This document shows positions 36,413 through 48,525 of a stretch of DNA of 64,000 nucleotides, one piece after another. The stretch's first letter is position 1. Every line of letters starts with the position of its first letter. A model generated the notes under the pieces. It saw only the letters and a list, made by a program, of their open reading frames with translations, was not told the origin of the DNA and made no database searches. The translations under genes and the position numbers were made by a program. The DNA is from Viscum album (Eukaryota > Streptophyta > Magnoliopsida > Santalales > Viscaceae): the NCBI GenBank assembly GCA_963277665.1, contig OY728158.1:595844818-595908817 (forward strand). The letters run 5' to 3'.

Positions 36413-37533
36413 AAATTCTCCCCACCATAGACACTTTCTTCTCCCCAAAATTCACTAGGCCCATGGACAAACCAAAATTTATTCCATGCCCAAGCACAGC
36501 CAAAAGAAACAAGGAATTTTAAGGTGACTATTTATTCCTCAAGTCACACCCAATTAATCAAGAAAACCCAATGTCCAAGAATATTAAGAGAACACAGGAG
36601 GGTTATCCCTAACACAAGAATTACACAAACATTAAAACTTCATAACCCATCTAACATCACCAGAAATTAAATGAGAAACCAACTACAAAGTGACCCAGAA
36701 ACCCATGACCATATAAACTATCACGAACTCTCCACATTATCTAAAAAACACCCTCACCGTAACCAGAAACATGGGAACTCCCAACTAGAACTCCAACCAA
36801 TTTCCTTACACAACCCAAGCCATGCTAGGAGGAATTAAATTAAAAAAGCACTATAAGTCCACCCAATAGACTGAGACACTGGGACGAGGGTTATTTCTAC
36901 AAGAAATAACAACCCTTAGTACAAGGGTGATCAATAACACCATGGAATTATAAATTTTCCACACACCCACCGAACCCCCAAGACAAGGGGAAACCCAAGA
37001 AAAGAAATTTAAACCAAAAAATGAACTAAAACCACCATTCATCAATTAAAAAGGATTCAAATATCTATAAAAAACACAACTAAAACAAAAACCTCTCACC
37101 CAAGGTCCAAACTCCCTTTAAGTAAAACAAATTATTTTGAAAAACCACATTCAGAGACACAATTGCTTGAATTGCGTTAGAATAAGTTCATCACAATTTT
37201 ATAATAATTTGATGAACATATAATAGCGGGAAGACATAAACAAGGAAACTTTAGACGTATTCATCCCAACAAGGAAAACAAAAACTAGGTCTAGGATTCA
37301 CACACCCCCGATAACTCCTGACTGTGTGAGATCTTCACTCAAAAACCTGAGGCTAGAGCTCTGATGGATGAAGCATCTTCTATCTCATAGTCAGACACTA
37401 GAATCCTCTAGTCAAAATGTATTTTAGAGTGATTATTCCTATAAAACTTCTCCATATGACCCAAATAGCCACAATTATGGAACATATTTAGAGGTAAGCG
37501 ATAATACAACCTCAAATGCCCAAACTAGCCACA
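36413..37533 (-). mobile_element. E4 interior, 3' part, non-coding
   Basis: A purine tract on the minus strand (CTATGGTGGGGAGAATTTT) abuts the LTR. No pol motif is seen, so the pol region is absent. Near 37350-37360 the plus strand reads AGAGCTCTGATGG, which resembles a reversed primer site (GAGCTCTGATACCA). The 64-codon frame at 36851-37045 has no recognisable content. Confidence 0.5.
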
Positions 37534-38112
37534 CTAATGGCACACCATTGAACGATATGAAAAACTAGAAGACAAAATAAATAAGGATAACAATTTAGGA
37601 ATAAGTTCCCACAATATGCACCTCTCACCAGATGGGGAACCTTCACGATCATCTGGATACTTCAGATTACCAATAGATTGTACTCTGAAAACCAACTCAG
37701 CTAGAAACGCTTCATTTAACTGCTTCTCAAAACAAAAAAGATTAGTAGATAGGACCTTATATTTTATATCTGATAAAAGACCCCAGATAAAGATAAAATT
37801 ATTCATCAAATACAACAATTCCACCTCTGGATAAATGGAAACTAGATCCTTGAAGTAGTTAACATAGGACTTCACCATCCGGTGTCCTTGTTGAATACCC
37901 ACGATGTCTTCCCTTTTCATTATATCCACCACCTCAGGTATGAACCATAGGACAATGAAAGACTTCAAAACATCCAATATAATCCCAATATGAAATTTTT
38001 TATGGGAAAACACATCCCATTCGTCCAAATATAGACCTTCAAATAGACCTATAACAACCCTAATTTTAATATCCTCGTGATTTTTCAACACCCTGAAGAC
38101 AACCTCTACCAC
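37534..38112 (-). pseudogene. gag: E4 gag, capsid region
   Basis: This open 192-codon frame carries the pattern of gypsy Retrotrans_gag: LYLDEWDVFSH near residue 28, FIPEVVDIMKRED (about 57-69), QQGHRMVKSYVNYFKDLVSI (about 74-93) and FIFIWGLLSDIKYKVLS (about 106-122). The family pattern is F......F.P......K..EF..L.QG..SV..Y...F..L, then F..GL...I...V. No zinc knuckle follows in frame. The Met is only the first in this open stretch and the true start is probably further right. The overlapping plus frame 37616-37834 is a shadow. Confidence 0.65.
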
Positions 38113-38879
38113 TTCAAGCCAGATAAATACCTCTAACGGACCTCGATCACAATTGAAAATAGAAAATTTCCGAGAAGGACCAAAAATTGGGAATTACTCA
38201 TTGTAATATTTCGGGACCTTCCTGGGTGGCATTCTATAAACAACACAAAATCGCAAACCAAGGCCAACATTAAATCAAAACACTATTAAAGGCAAAACCA
38301 TGAGCCAAGAACAACCGAATTAGAATCCACCCCAATACAAACATAATAAAAAACACCCCATTTTTAAAACCCTCATTTTCATTTAAATTTCACAACTTCC
38401 ATCTTAAAAGTGAAAGCTAATACTCACAAGAAAACTCCACACTATAAAAGGAAAATAAATTTCAAAAACCTTTATATTCTGAAAACTCAACTAGGGAATC
38501 CTAATAACTATCACATGTGTGTCCATCCATTCCACTCATTCCATCCGTGAACAAGTTACCCCATTCAGTTTCCATAGATATCCTACACACATGTGACCTT
38601 CAAAAGAGAGTAAATAAAGTCACATATCCCTTTTTATTATCGAATCCAAACATGCATTGAATTTTCAAACCAAAAAAATTTCATCTGAAACTCATTTTTT
38701 CCAATTTCAAAACCATTTAAGGGAAAAAACTAACATTTCAAAAAAAAATACATTTTCAAAACACCCTTTCACCAAAAAATGTCAAGACGAAGCACTACTT
38801 TCACCAAACCACCAGAATGAAAAACTAGTATCTATGCCTAACTCAGTGATATGACAGTGAGCCATGCACCAAGTAATTC
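38113..38879 (-). mobile_element. E4 leader and PBS region
   Basis: This AT-rich stretch lies upstream of gag on the minus strand. A clear primer site is not seen; ACTCAGTGATATGACAG near 38840 is a weak candidate for a reversed TGGTATCAGAGC. The frame at 38657-38854 plus is A-rich and not a gene. Confidence 0.4.
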
Positions 38880-41255
38880 ATAACACTAAGAGGGACCTAA
38901 ACCATGCACTTAGACTCAAAATGGGTAACTAATCCATGTGAGATCACAATGTGAAACTGGATAACCTTTGTTGTCTTCCCTTAATCCAAAATAAGGATAA
39001 ATGACTCAATTCCCAGACTAACCCTAGTAACTTGAGGTTCAGAATGCGTAAGGGTTCATGATGTTATTCCCACAGTTACATCCCGAGTCTCGATAGTCAT
39101 AATATCCCACTACCAGACACCCCAAATAATAAGGGCCTCCTCTAATACCATTTTTTCATGAACCAACCTGGGTCGACACTTCACCGGTCACCCGAGCTAG
39201 CCCGCAGCATGGCCTGAAGGGTGTCCCCAATCCCCACGGGTTAACAACTAGTACAGGAATCAAGTTAAAATGGTAGGGAATGATTTAAACCATAAAAATA
39301 AGAAAAATAAATAAATAAAAACTGAATGGAATAAATAAAAACAAGTAGAGGAAAATTAGAACATTGTTTCATAGCGAAACCTATCTCAAAGTGACTTTGT
39401 GGGTCACCACCAAACATATAACCACACATGCTCCAAGAGAGATCCAACACTATAGGAACCTAAATAAGAAAAGATAATGTAGGTGTGAGCACTAAAATTT
39501 TCAGTACGAATGAAAAATATAAACCACAAAATCCATTTATTTTACTTTTTTGAAAACATTAAAGTATTACTAGTTTGAAATAAATTTATAAAAATAAGTT
39601 TTTCATATTTTATTAAACGAATAAAGTTTACCATTTTAAAATACAACACATACCACCTTCCATTTTCAAAATAAAAAACCATTTTATAACCAGAACCCAA
39701 ACCAGATAATACTATGACAGTTATAAAAATAAATAAGTAGGGTAGATAGAAATATATGTGAAGAAGGATACAAAAAATAAGATATAGACAGTAAAAATGG
39801 GATTTCCTAAACATTCCTAGAAGTCCCTTGGACATACTCAGTTTAGAACAACCTACCGGCCTAAAATGAAGCCCCTATGTCTATAAACAACTGGCCACCC
39901 TCAACTTTCCAATCTAGTGGCACATACCACCTGGTCTATCTGGAATTTAGGAGGTATCAATCAATATAATTGGGTTTTATCAGCAACCATCACTCAATCC
40001 TCTAAAAGATGCCAAGGAACCCATGATAGATATAAATTAACTGTGTATGTAGGAGGCCCTCACACATGAGACTCACCTTACCTACCATCACCACATTTTC
40101 CTACCCCAAACATAGACACCCTAAATGATAACCCCTAAAGGTATATACCATATAAACAAGTTCCCTATATATATATATATATATGTTTATGTATCAAATC
40201 ATCAAAGGTGCCAACTAGTCTGTCATGTCACATTTCTTCTAAAACGTCCCTCAAAACATTCAAATATGCCAACCAGGATTTTATGATTTTAAACCGAAAT
40301 TAATTTAAAATCTCATAAAGTGCTAACTAGGCCTACAATACTTTTCATTCCAATACATCATGAAATATCTCCAAAACATTTCCAAAAAAACATAATATAT
40401 CTTCTATGCCTCCAAATCCAAAGGGGACCTTTAAATTTCTAAATTTAAACACTTTTACAAAATCCACTCCAAACATTGAGGAAATTCAAAATCTTATAAA
40501 ACATTACAAATAATACCTCAAGCCAAGAATTTACTAAAACACACCCCAAGTGCCAAACGATATTACCATTTTATGATTTCATTGAAAATATCTTTTGGAA
40601 ATCTCCCAAGGGAACTGACACTATTTAGAAACCAAAACCCATTTAAGGAAGCATTGTACAATTTGAAAAGCAAAGAATCATTAAATAAACCAATACTAAA
40701 GGGTAACACCATTTAAAAGTGTCATATTCACTTGAATGGACATCCATGTATGCACTTCATGCAACCATGGGTATTCCAATAATCCAATGACACCTCCCAA
40801 GAGTCCCGAAAATACCCAAAACCATTTCCTTGAATCACCCCATGCTTTCAAAAATAACCTAGTAATTTCACACAATCTTCAAATGTGAACATGAACATTT
40901 TAAATACAAGGTGAGATTTACAAAAAAACTTACAACCTACATCAAAAAATTACCATGTTTCACATGAAAACTCTAACCACAATCCAAAAATTTTGACACA
41001 ATAACTCAAAGGGGGAACACCACACGAATCATATAATTTCACTATTAAAACACAATTGACATTTAACCAAAAACATTTGATACAATAATACATAAGAATA
41101 ATTGAATATTAACTTCTATATCTATTTTTTAACAAATTATACTATCTAGAAAAAAACACAATAAATTCACCAAGTGCATTACCAAGGTGTGAATCATATT
41201 TCAAAAATTACCAAAACAAAATTTTGAATTTTATAAAACACCTAAAGTGCACATT
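38880..41255 (-). mobile_element. E4 5' LTR, truncated
   Basis: The segment from about 39160 to 41250 is a diverged copy of 33290-35410 in the 3' LTR. ATAACACTAAGAGGG near 38880 may be its inner end (compare ATAACACCCC at 32567). It stops at about 41255, where the 3' LTR continues for another 1 kb, and passes directly into integrase sequence of another element. A (TA)n run lies at 40165-40184. Confidence 0.65.
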
Positions 41256-41260
41256 TTATT

Positions 41261-41343
41261 AGAGGTGAATAGTATGGCCACCCATACAATAGGTTCACTG
41301 ACCTTATTCTAGCATAGAGGTGAATGGTATGGCCACCCATACA
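41261..41343. repeat. 55-bp duplication of an integrase motif
   Basis: AGAGGTGAAT(A/G)GTATGGCCACCCATACA occurs at 41261-41288 and 41316-41343. On the minus strand each copy reads YGWPYHSPL, the gypsy integrase motif EALYGR.CRSP. The first copy abuts the E4 LTR breakpoint. Confidence 0.8.
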
Positions 41344-41605
41344 GAGCATCAAATGGATCCATCTAGATCAAGGACTGGAATATTATTTTATAGGAGAACT
41401 CTATTAGAGCCAAGTGATCATCCCAAGATCCAATAAAATCCATAACACATGAAAAAATGGCATCCTTTAAAGTTTGGATTATTCTCATTGGATTCCCATT
41501 ATTCTGAAGATGAACAAATGTACCTAGTTTAAATTGATTCCCCATCACCTTCTGTGGGAATTTCAAAAACATTGACGTTAACCAGAAATCTCTATTAGAT
41601 ACCAC
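41316..41605 (-). pseudogene. pol: E5 pol: integrase core fragment
   Basis: The minus frame 41605-41363 reads VSNRDFWLTSMFLKF, GNQFKLGTFVHLQNNGNP, IIQTLKDAIFSCVMDF and GSWDDHLALIEFSYK, followed by DPFDALYGWPYHSPL up to 41316. This matches the second half of a gypsy integrase (SDRDPRFTS, HPQTDGQSE, IQTLEDMLRACVLDF, GSWDDHLPLVEFAYNN). The SDRD Asp is kept, but the catalytic Glu region (QSER) has become NPMR. The C-terminal part and 3' LTR are missing. Confidence 0.88.
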
Positions 41606-42976
41606 ACTCTAAGGATATCTATTTTGTAATATGACCTCTTGAACATAGACCTTTCTAGTCTCAGCCACCAAGTTTGTCTCAAAGCTTAGTAAGAAGTGAT
41701 CCACCGTAGTCAATCAATTCCCTAAAACCCAAACAATATCTCTAACTCTAAGTTTTATATTGAACAATACTTTTTTTACTTCATCCCACTTATATATAGG
41801 CACTATATGTAGCTATATAAACCCTCCAGACATTTTATGCACAACCTTAATCTTATGAAATGTTAGACAATGGGAGACAATCCTATAACGTCTATCTTCA
41901 TGATGGGCCACCATAACTTCTATGTGAAATCATGATAAATCTTGGTTGATCCTATGTTCACTGAACACTTTGAAGAATTCTAGGTGTTTATTAAATCTTC
42001 CCTCATGGATTAAGAAACCACCACTCTCCCATGACCAATAATCACCCTACTTCTATCTATGACCAACCCTAAATGGAACCATTTGCTTAAAAACTCTAAT
42101 TCATCACAAAACACTTTGGATGAAGATCCTAAATATCCTACACTCATTCCATAAAAAATATGTGATCACTAATGGTTCATAAACCATTTCCCCTTTATCC
42201 ATAGATACATCCACCTTCCAGTCTACCCACAACATCCTAAGATCCTAACTTTCTTTCAACATTTTCTCCCTAAATTCCTACACATTCTTGTAAGAAGCAT
42301 ATGTAACTACATTTACGTTCCTATGGGAATACTCCATATAATATTTGAAATTATGAAAGTATTATACTCAAAACATTCGATGAAATTTAAGATCACATTG
42401 GGGGAAAACATACCACAAAATCTTATGGTACATATATATGAAAAAATCTCACTGAAGAGGTAATGTAACCAACATTTCAATGCATGAACCAAAAATTAAA
42501 ACTCAATGTACTCGGTAGGGTAGTTCCACTCACGAGGTCACTGTTGATGTGACACATAAAAAACTACCTTATCACCCTACATCAGAAAAACTCCAAAGAA
42601 AACTCCAAGCATGTCATAATACACTATATACTTAAATCTAGGCTCAGGAAGAATTAGTATTAGAGTTAACCTAAAAATTTCCTTTTGTTATAAGAAAGAA
42701 TCATCACATTGGTCTATCCATTAAAACTTAAATCCGTTATTTGTATGTACATATATAGGCATAGTCTTGAGATAAAATTCCCAAAATGAACCTCATGTAT
42801 TATGCCCAAGACATAACTATATATAACTTCTTCAGATCAACTGAAAATACTAATTAGGAAACCATATTTCCATGAAATAATAAGTTCCTTATCCCAATGT
42901 GACACTTTAAATACTTTTTATAAATCCTATGTGCTTGAAGAAAACTTGTTATGATCACTAGGATTCTAGAATGTGA
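41606..42976 (-). pseudogene. pol: E5 pol: decayed RT-RNase H-integrase link
   Basis: This stretch lies between recognisable integrase and RT fragments of the same element and strand, so it should hold the RT end, RNase H and integrase zinc domain. No open frame longer than 60 codons remains, and I could not read secure motifs. Confidence 0.45.
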
Positions 42977-43432
42977 TTATGAAATATTGTAATATATAAG
43001 GATGTAATCAATGATAAAAATGGTGAAAGATTCTATGTATGAGTGAAATAACTTTTTGATGAGATCTATGAAAACTACTAAAGAATTTGTTAGTCCAAAA
43101 GTCATAATGAGATACTCAATCAAACCATACAAGGTCCGAAAAGTTGTCTTCAATATGTCTTCCTCTCTAACCAAAAGTTGATGGTTTTTAGAACATAGAT
43201 CCATATTTGAAATCCACTGGGCTCCCCTCTATTTATCAAATAAGTCATTAATTTTTGGGAACAGGTAGCCATTTTTTATAGTTTTATCATTTAACATTTG
43301 GTAGTCTACATAAAGCTTAAGACCATTGTTCATATTCTTTACAAATAACATAGGAGTTACCCAAGGAAAAGTTCTCAGTATAATGAGTCCTTTTGAATCA
43401 AGATCAAACATTAGTAATTTTATCCCTTTCAA
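42977..43432 (-). pseudogene. pol: E5 pol: reverse transcriptase, catalytic Asp lost
   Basis: Two open pieces in the same frame are separated by one stop. The first (43432-43229) has FPWVTPMLFVKNMNNGLKLY, VDYQMLNDKTIKNGYLFP and KINDLFDK. The second (43204-42977) has HQLLVREEDILKTTFRTLYG, EYLIMTFGLTNS and FIIDYILIYYN. The family pattern is [55 protein letters not shown] and F.DDIL.YS. The catalytic [YF]-x-D-D reads I-I-D-Y, so the enzyme is dead. Confidence 0.92.
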
Positions 43433-45822
43433 CTTAGTGGGTTCTATGTGTTACAATGGAATCGAAATAGTCCATGAAATGAGAATATGATTGATCTCAA
43501 AATAAACTCTCTTGTGTGGAAGTAACCCTAAGAAACCCTCTGAGAGAAACCTCGATATAGGTTTTCCACAGGAGGAAAGGAGGTGGGTGCCCTATTTAGT
43601 CTACTATAAGAATCATTACGACCACAAAATCTAAAAATTAGTCTCTCTAATAAAGATATATCCCCACCCTTCCTGCCTCGATGTCCCATTGCCTATTAAT
43701 CATGAACTTATACCCCTTAGGTGATAAAATATTAACTCATATCTGATAAAAATCGATGTGTTTATGGAATCGGTTCAACCGGTCCATTCCTAGGATCACA
43801 TTAAATAGTGATATCTCTAGAGTTTAGAATCTCTATACATGATCAAAACTAAAAAAAACTATAAAAAAAATGGAAAAATATGAAGATTCTCCACATTCCT
43901 TCCCAGGGGTGTATTGACAAAAAATAGTTCAAAAAAGAACATAATCTGTAAGTCTAACACATCAACCACTTGAGAAGATATAAATGAATGTGAAGCACTT
44001 ATATTAAACAATGAAAAAGTGGAAGTTTATTAAAGAAAAAATAAACCTCTAACTATTGTGGTTCCCTATACTCTATAAAGTGATGTATAATCAAACACAT
44101 AATCCCTACCAAAAACCACTCCATGATTCCCCAAAAGCTCATGAGTCACCTAATTCTCTATATTTTTTAGGATTTTGACCTTCTGTTGAGGTCTCACACT
44201 TGTACCATAACCTAAATTTATTTTTTGCATATGAAAATCCGTGTGATAGAACCATCTCTAATGACTAATCTTTCCACAATGGTGAGATGAATTGAGAGAA
44301 GAAGGGAATTCCATGAGAAAGTTTCCCTTACTTCATAACTATAAAACATAGTATATTCATTTCCCATAGAAAAAATCAAGGAACGTTTTTTATCCTATAA
44401 CTATCGACCATATGCATGGCATCCATCCTTTGACTTACTATTCTTATTACCAGAATATGAAACCTATTCTAGGTTCTAAAAATCCCTTATAATTCCATTT
44501 GTTGTTGTAAGAAGACCAAAAACCCTATTTTCTTCAATGACATCATCTATCATCAAATCCTTACAAAGAACCACAACAAATATTGTCATATGAATGTTTC
44601 TAACCTGACACATCATATCTAGATGAAGACTAATATTTAACTTTATTTCTTTTTCACCTCGATCCCCACCAAATGAGGAGAATAGAGGATCAAATAAATG
44701 AAGTGTGATGAATAGATTGAAATTTTCATCATCACCTATTTAATCTCTATTAACTATTGAGCATGATCCAGATTCAGTGCACCATGGATCAACTCCTCAA
44801 ATAAGATATCTTTAAAGGTCTCCCATGTTAACCCTTCTTGTCGACCAACCTAAAGCCTAACATCCCACCATTATCCAGCTGAACCCTAGAGCACGATGGT
44901 CACAAGATTTACCTTTTGATCAAATAGGGTATCTACCAGGTAAAAAATCCTCTCAATGAACCATATCCAGTACTCTACATCTTAGGTACCTCTAGATCCG
45001 TGAAAGTATTGGGGATGCTAGAGCTAAAAGTCATGAGCATATTCAACCATCATCAACCTAACCATATGGGATCGTCATCACTGAACATGTACTTTATGAA
45101 ATATTTCCAATTTTATTGGTTATATAACTCAACATATTTGATAAATCAAGGGAGCATGCTCAGTTTCATCCTCCTATATGACAGGTGGTGAAATTGGTTG
45201 TGTAAGACATCATTGAGGTGATATTTTCAAAAAATACACATCAAACCTTAGAGAAAGGAATCAATAAATCCAATAAGACCATTAAAATATCACAAGAACA
45301 TGCAAGGTTTTAAAATAAGCTTTAACCTTATAGGCTACCCATAAGAAAAAGGCATAACATCCTAATCCCAACCCATGACCCAAGATAAGTTTCTATTAGA
45401 TGCACGTTATTCACAACCACATATATACACTCAAGTATAGAATACTAAGGATTGAATAAAAGAATCTAATAAATAATGTACCATAATGACATATCATAAT
45501 TTCAATAAAAACTAACTTATTTGGGATCTATCTAATGCAAGAAACAATAATATGTAATATGGTTATACATTCCTGATCATGATTCATGAACATACACAAT
45601 ATCTCATAAATCAGTATACTAACATCATGTGTATCACCCAAGGTAAAATTAAATCAAAGGTAACAAATAACAACAATAGAATAAATTCCCAATTTATGGA
45701 AACTCAGAGGAACACTATACATTGTTGTCTAGACACTAACATAGTTCCCCAATAAGTGTCCCCACTATCCCAAATCTTATATACCTGGTCCAAAATTAAG
45801 GAAAATAGAAGAAAAAAGTTAG
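43433..45822 (-). pseudogene. E5 gag and protease region, decayed
   Basis: Near 43800-43720 the minus strand reads FNVILGMDRLNRFHKHIDF and then SPKGYKFM, the conserved C-terminal protease block (ILGMDWL.....ID). Near 44430-44400 KDGCHAYGR resembles the start of a zinc knuckle. The rest should be gag and leader but is broken by stops. The plus frame at 45000-45191 is a shadow. Confidence 0.55.
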
Positions 45823-45837
45823 TGAACCTGGTTCTAC
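45823..45837 (-). other. E5 primer-binding site, degenerate
   Basis: The plus strand GTTCTACAATACTAT equals the reversed PBS GCTCTGATACCAT with one inserted base and a few changes. It sits directly inside the LTR end. Confidence 0.5.
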
Positions 45838-45841
45838 AATA

Positions 45842-47769
45842 CTATTTTTAACACTCCAACATGAACCAATGAGTCCAAGACCGAATTCCACACAACCTCA
45901 CATATTCATTCCTATACACAATATGTTTTAAACTAGTGGAGAGAGATAAGAAGAAAATTATAAAGGGAATAATCCATTGGTACCAGCTGGACATCAGATT
46001 ACATAATAGAAGGGGTATTAATAGATCAACAAATAAAAAATCACTAAATAAACCATCATATTTATAGTATATAAATATAGTAACAACCCATGAAATAATA
46101 GTGTGACATGATAGTCACACAATCAAAACAAAATAATGTATCCCCATAAGTGGTGGATGAATATACAAAGTAAATTATCTAAATAATAAAAATATAAAAC
46201 CATCCTGAAGTCCATTTTAAAGTCCATCCTTCAAGGTTTGAGTCCGCTTTCTAACCCTGTTCAACTATCCAGTACAAATCTCTTTCCCTTCATCGGATCC
46301 ATGGTCATGAAATATATAATTACACAAAAATTACCAATTAGAGCATGATTACAATAACCAATATGATAACAATAAAGATCCTTAACATAATATCATAATG
46401 TATAAATGTGAATTCCATGAATAATAAAAAAGAGAGCATATAAGGAACCAATATATCATACAAGCATAACATATGTGTCACATTCTTAGAGACCAACTCT
46501 ACCTTATTTGGAATAATGTCAAAATAACACCAAATAGCCATGTTTGACACATCCCACCTTTACAGGATACTCTACAAAAAATGATTGACATATCCCAGTA
46601 GATGGGGTAGCCCATGTACATACTGATCAATATCTTACACATCCCTATTAGGAGGACAGTTCCTATGGATCAATATAAACAATCAATTATAGAAAAAAAT
46701 GGAAAATAACATACAAAACATGTATACAAGATGAAAAATCAAACATCTTGTCATATCAAGAAAGAGTCACTTTCATAACAAAACATATGTGATAAAACAT
46801 CAAACATAGGATTCATAGGGATAAACACACACACATAAATTATTCCAAGAACCCATATAAATATGTGCTAATGATAAGGACCACCAACTTAGTTATAACA
46901 ATGATTTGGCAACAAGGGTCAAAATCTAAACCAAAATGAACCACAAACATCTAGAACTATTCTTGATTCACTATGAATATAATTATAGGATCAATATTTA
47001 GGTGAAACAACATGTAAAGGTTGGAAAAGCTCACACGTATTAGGGGAAATATTCTACAGATAAGGATATATTTCCCAAAAATTATAAAAATCCAATCCCC
47101 CTAAATCTAGGGGAATATTATATGAATGATCAATAATTCCATTGTTATAACAAGTAAAAAAATTATATATGATCAATTAATATAGGATTTAATTATTTTT
47201 GATCAAGGAGAAGATGATATAATTGATCTAGATCAAATATAATTCATTGGATAGGAATCGTAGGATTAAACTATTGTTTGTGAATTAATTGAAGGAGATG
47301 GAAGGAGAGGAAGGAGCATTTAAATTATTGGAGAGATACCCAAGGGTGAAAGGGGTAAAAGTGCACTTGATTTAATGAAATAAATTAGGAAGGTGGTTGA
47401 GTTTTTATAAAATTCCATAAAACTCAACATCCATTGTAAGAACTAAATGATTCCACTAGAATTATAGTGGCCTCCATTAGCATGAGCTCACTGGTGAGAA
47501 CATGTTTTTACTAAGAGCCCCCTAGGAAGGACAATGTTAAATTGGATGAATAGGTTATACCCAAGAACTCTACTGGATAACTGACGGACCCAACTAGTGA
47601 TCCGATGGATTTGTTGTATCTTTTTCAAGTTATATTACTCTCACCAGCCTAGTCCCTTCCATTATATAGCCTCATGAACACCTCTAAATATCTTTAAAAT
47701 AGTTAAAATATATATAATATATACATAAAAGTTGAAATGATGCATACCTTAAATAGTGGGTGTCACATT
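45842..47769 (-). mobile_element. E5 5' LTR
   Basis: The left end AACACTCCAACATGAACC matches the E4 LTR start (AACACCCCAACCCAAACC). The right end GGGTGTCACA gives TGTGACACCC on the minus strand, a classic gypsy LTR start. Shared segments with E4 are 46070-46350. This LTR is about 1.9 kb, half the length of the E4 LTR, so the two are different subfamilies or one carries a deletion or insertion. Confidence 0.62.
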
Positions 47770-48501
47770 ATCATTTTTCATATTGGTTGAACATATTTTG
47801 GGTTCCATTCGGTGTTGATTAACACATAATTAAAGTAGAAAAAGAAAAAGAAACAAAAAATCTAGGACATCCATTGAAAATAAAATTATACCACATAAAT
47901 ATTCTAAAATAATAACCACTATAAACATTTTTACCATTCATAAAACAATCTTCTACATCCTTATTAGTTTTCTTCTGATGTATTTGATGATAATAACCAA
48001 TGTTGTAAACATAAGGCTCCCAAATTTGTAGGTGTCTACAAGGTGTGAAAAATAATTCTTCGTTTTGATGGGATCCTCCTTCAGTCCACAGTGTTTTAGA
48101 ACCTCCCTATGTTAAGGATGAAGGTTAAGAGGGATTGAGGTCTTTTGGAGTATCAATAAAGCATCAACACAATAACACACCACTACCATCATTTTAAAGT
48201 GTCTTTATAAAGGCTAGTGGATGTTCCTTGATGATTCTATAATAAAATCATGTTCCTAAAACCCGAGTTAATCCAAATTATAGTTCATGCATAACAGACA
48301 TGAATAAAAGTAACCCCTTCAAATTTTATGTTATGAAACAATTCCATAATGTATAGAATATATTGGATAAAGGTTTGAATATATCAAAAGGCATAAAATT
48401 CCATGAAGTATGTAATATCCATGCATTATAAGCTAGATATGTCTCATATGAATCACCCTTTTTTTATAATATACATACTAGGATTTATGTCATATCTCCT
48501 T
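47770..48501 (-). mobile_element. Probable copia 3' LTR on the minus strand
   Basis: On the minus strand, GGAGATATGACATAAATCC follows a purine tract, resembling the plant copia junction (AGTGGGAGATTGTTGG...TATGACCTAAATCC). No partner LTR was found, so the left end is set only by the end of E5 at 47769. Confidence 0.4.
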
Positions 48502-48525
48502 AAATCTTCCACTTGAACTAAAGCC
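48502..48525 (-). other. Copia polypurine tract and pol end
   Basis: The minus strand reads GGCTTTAGTTCAAGTGGAAG then ATTT. This is a recognisable form of the stretch GC.CTAGT.CAAGTGGGAGATTG found at the 3' end of many plant copia elements. Confidence 0.55.
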
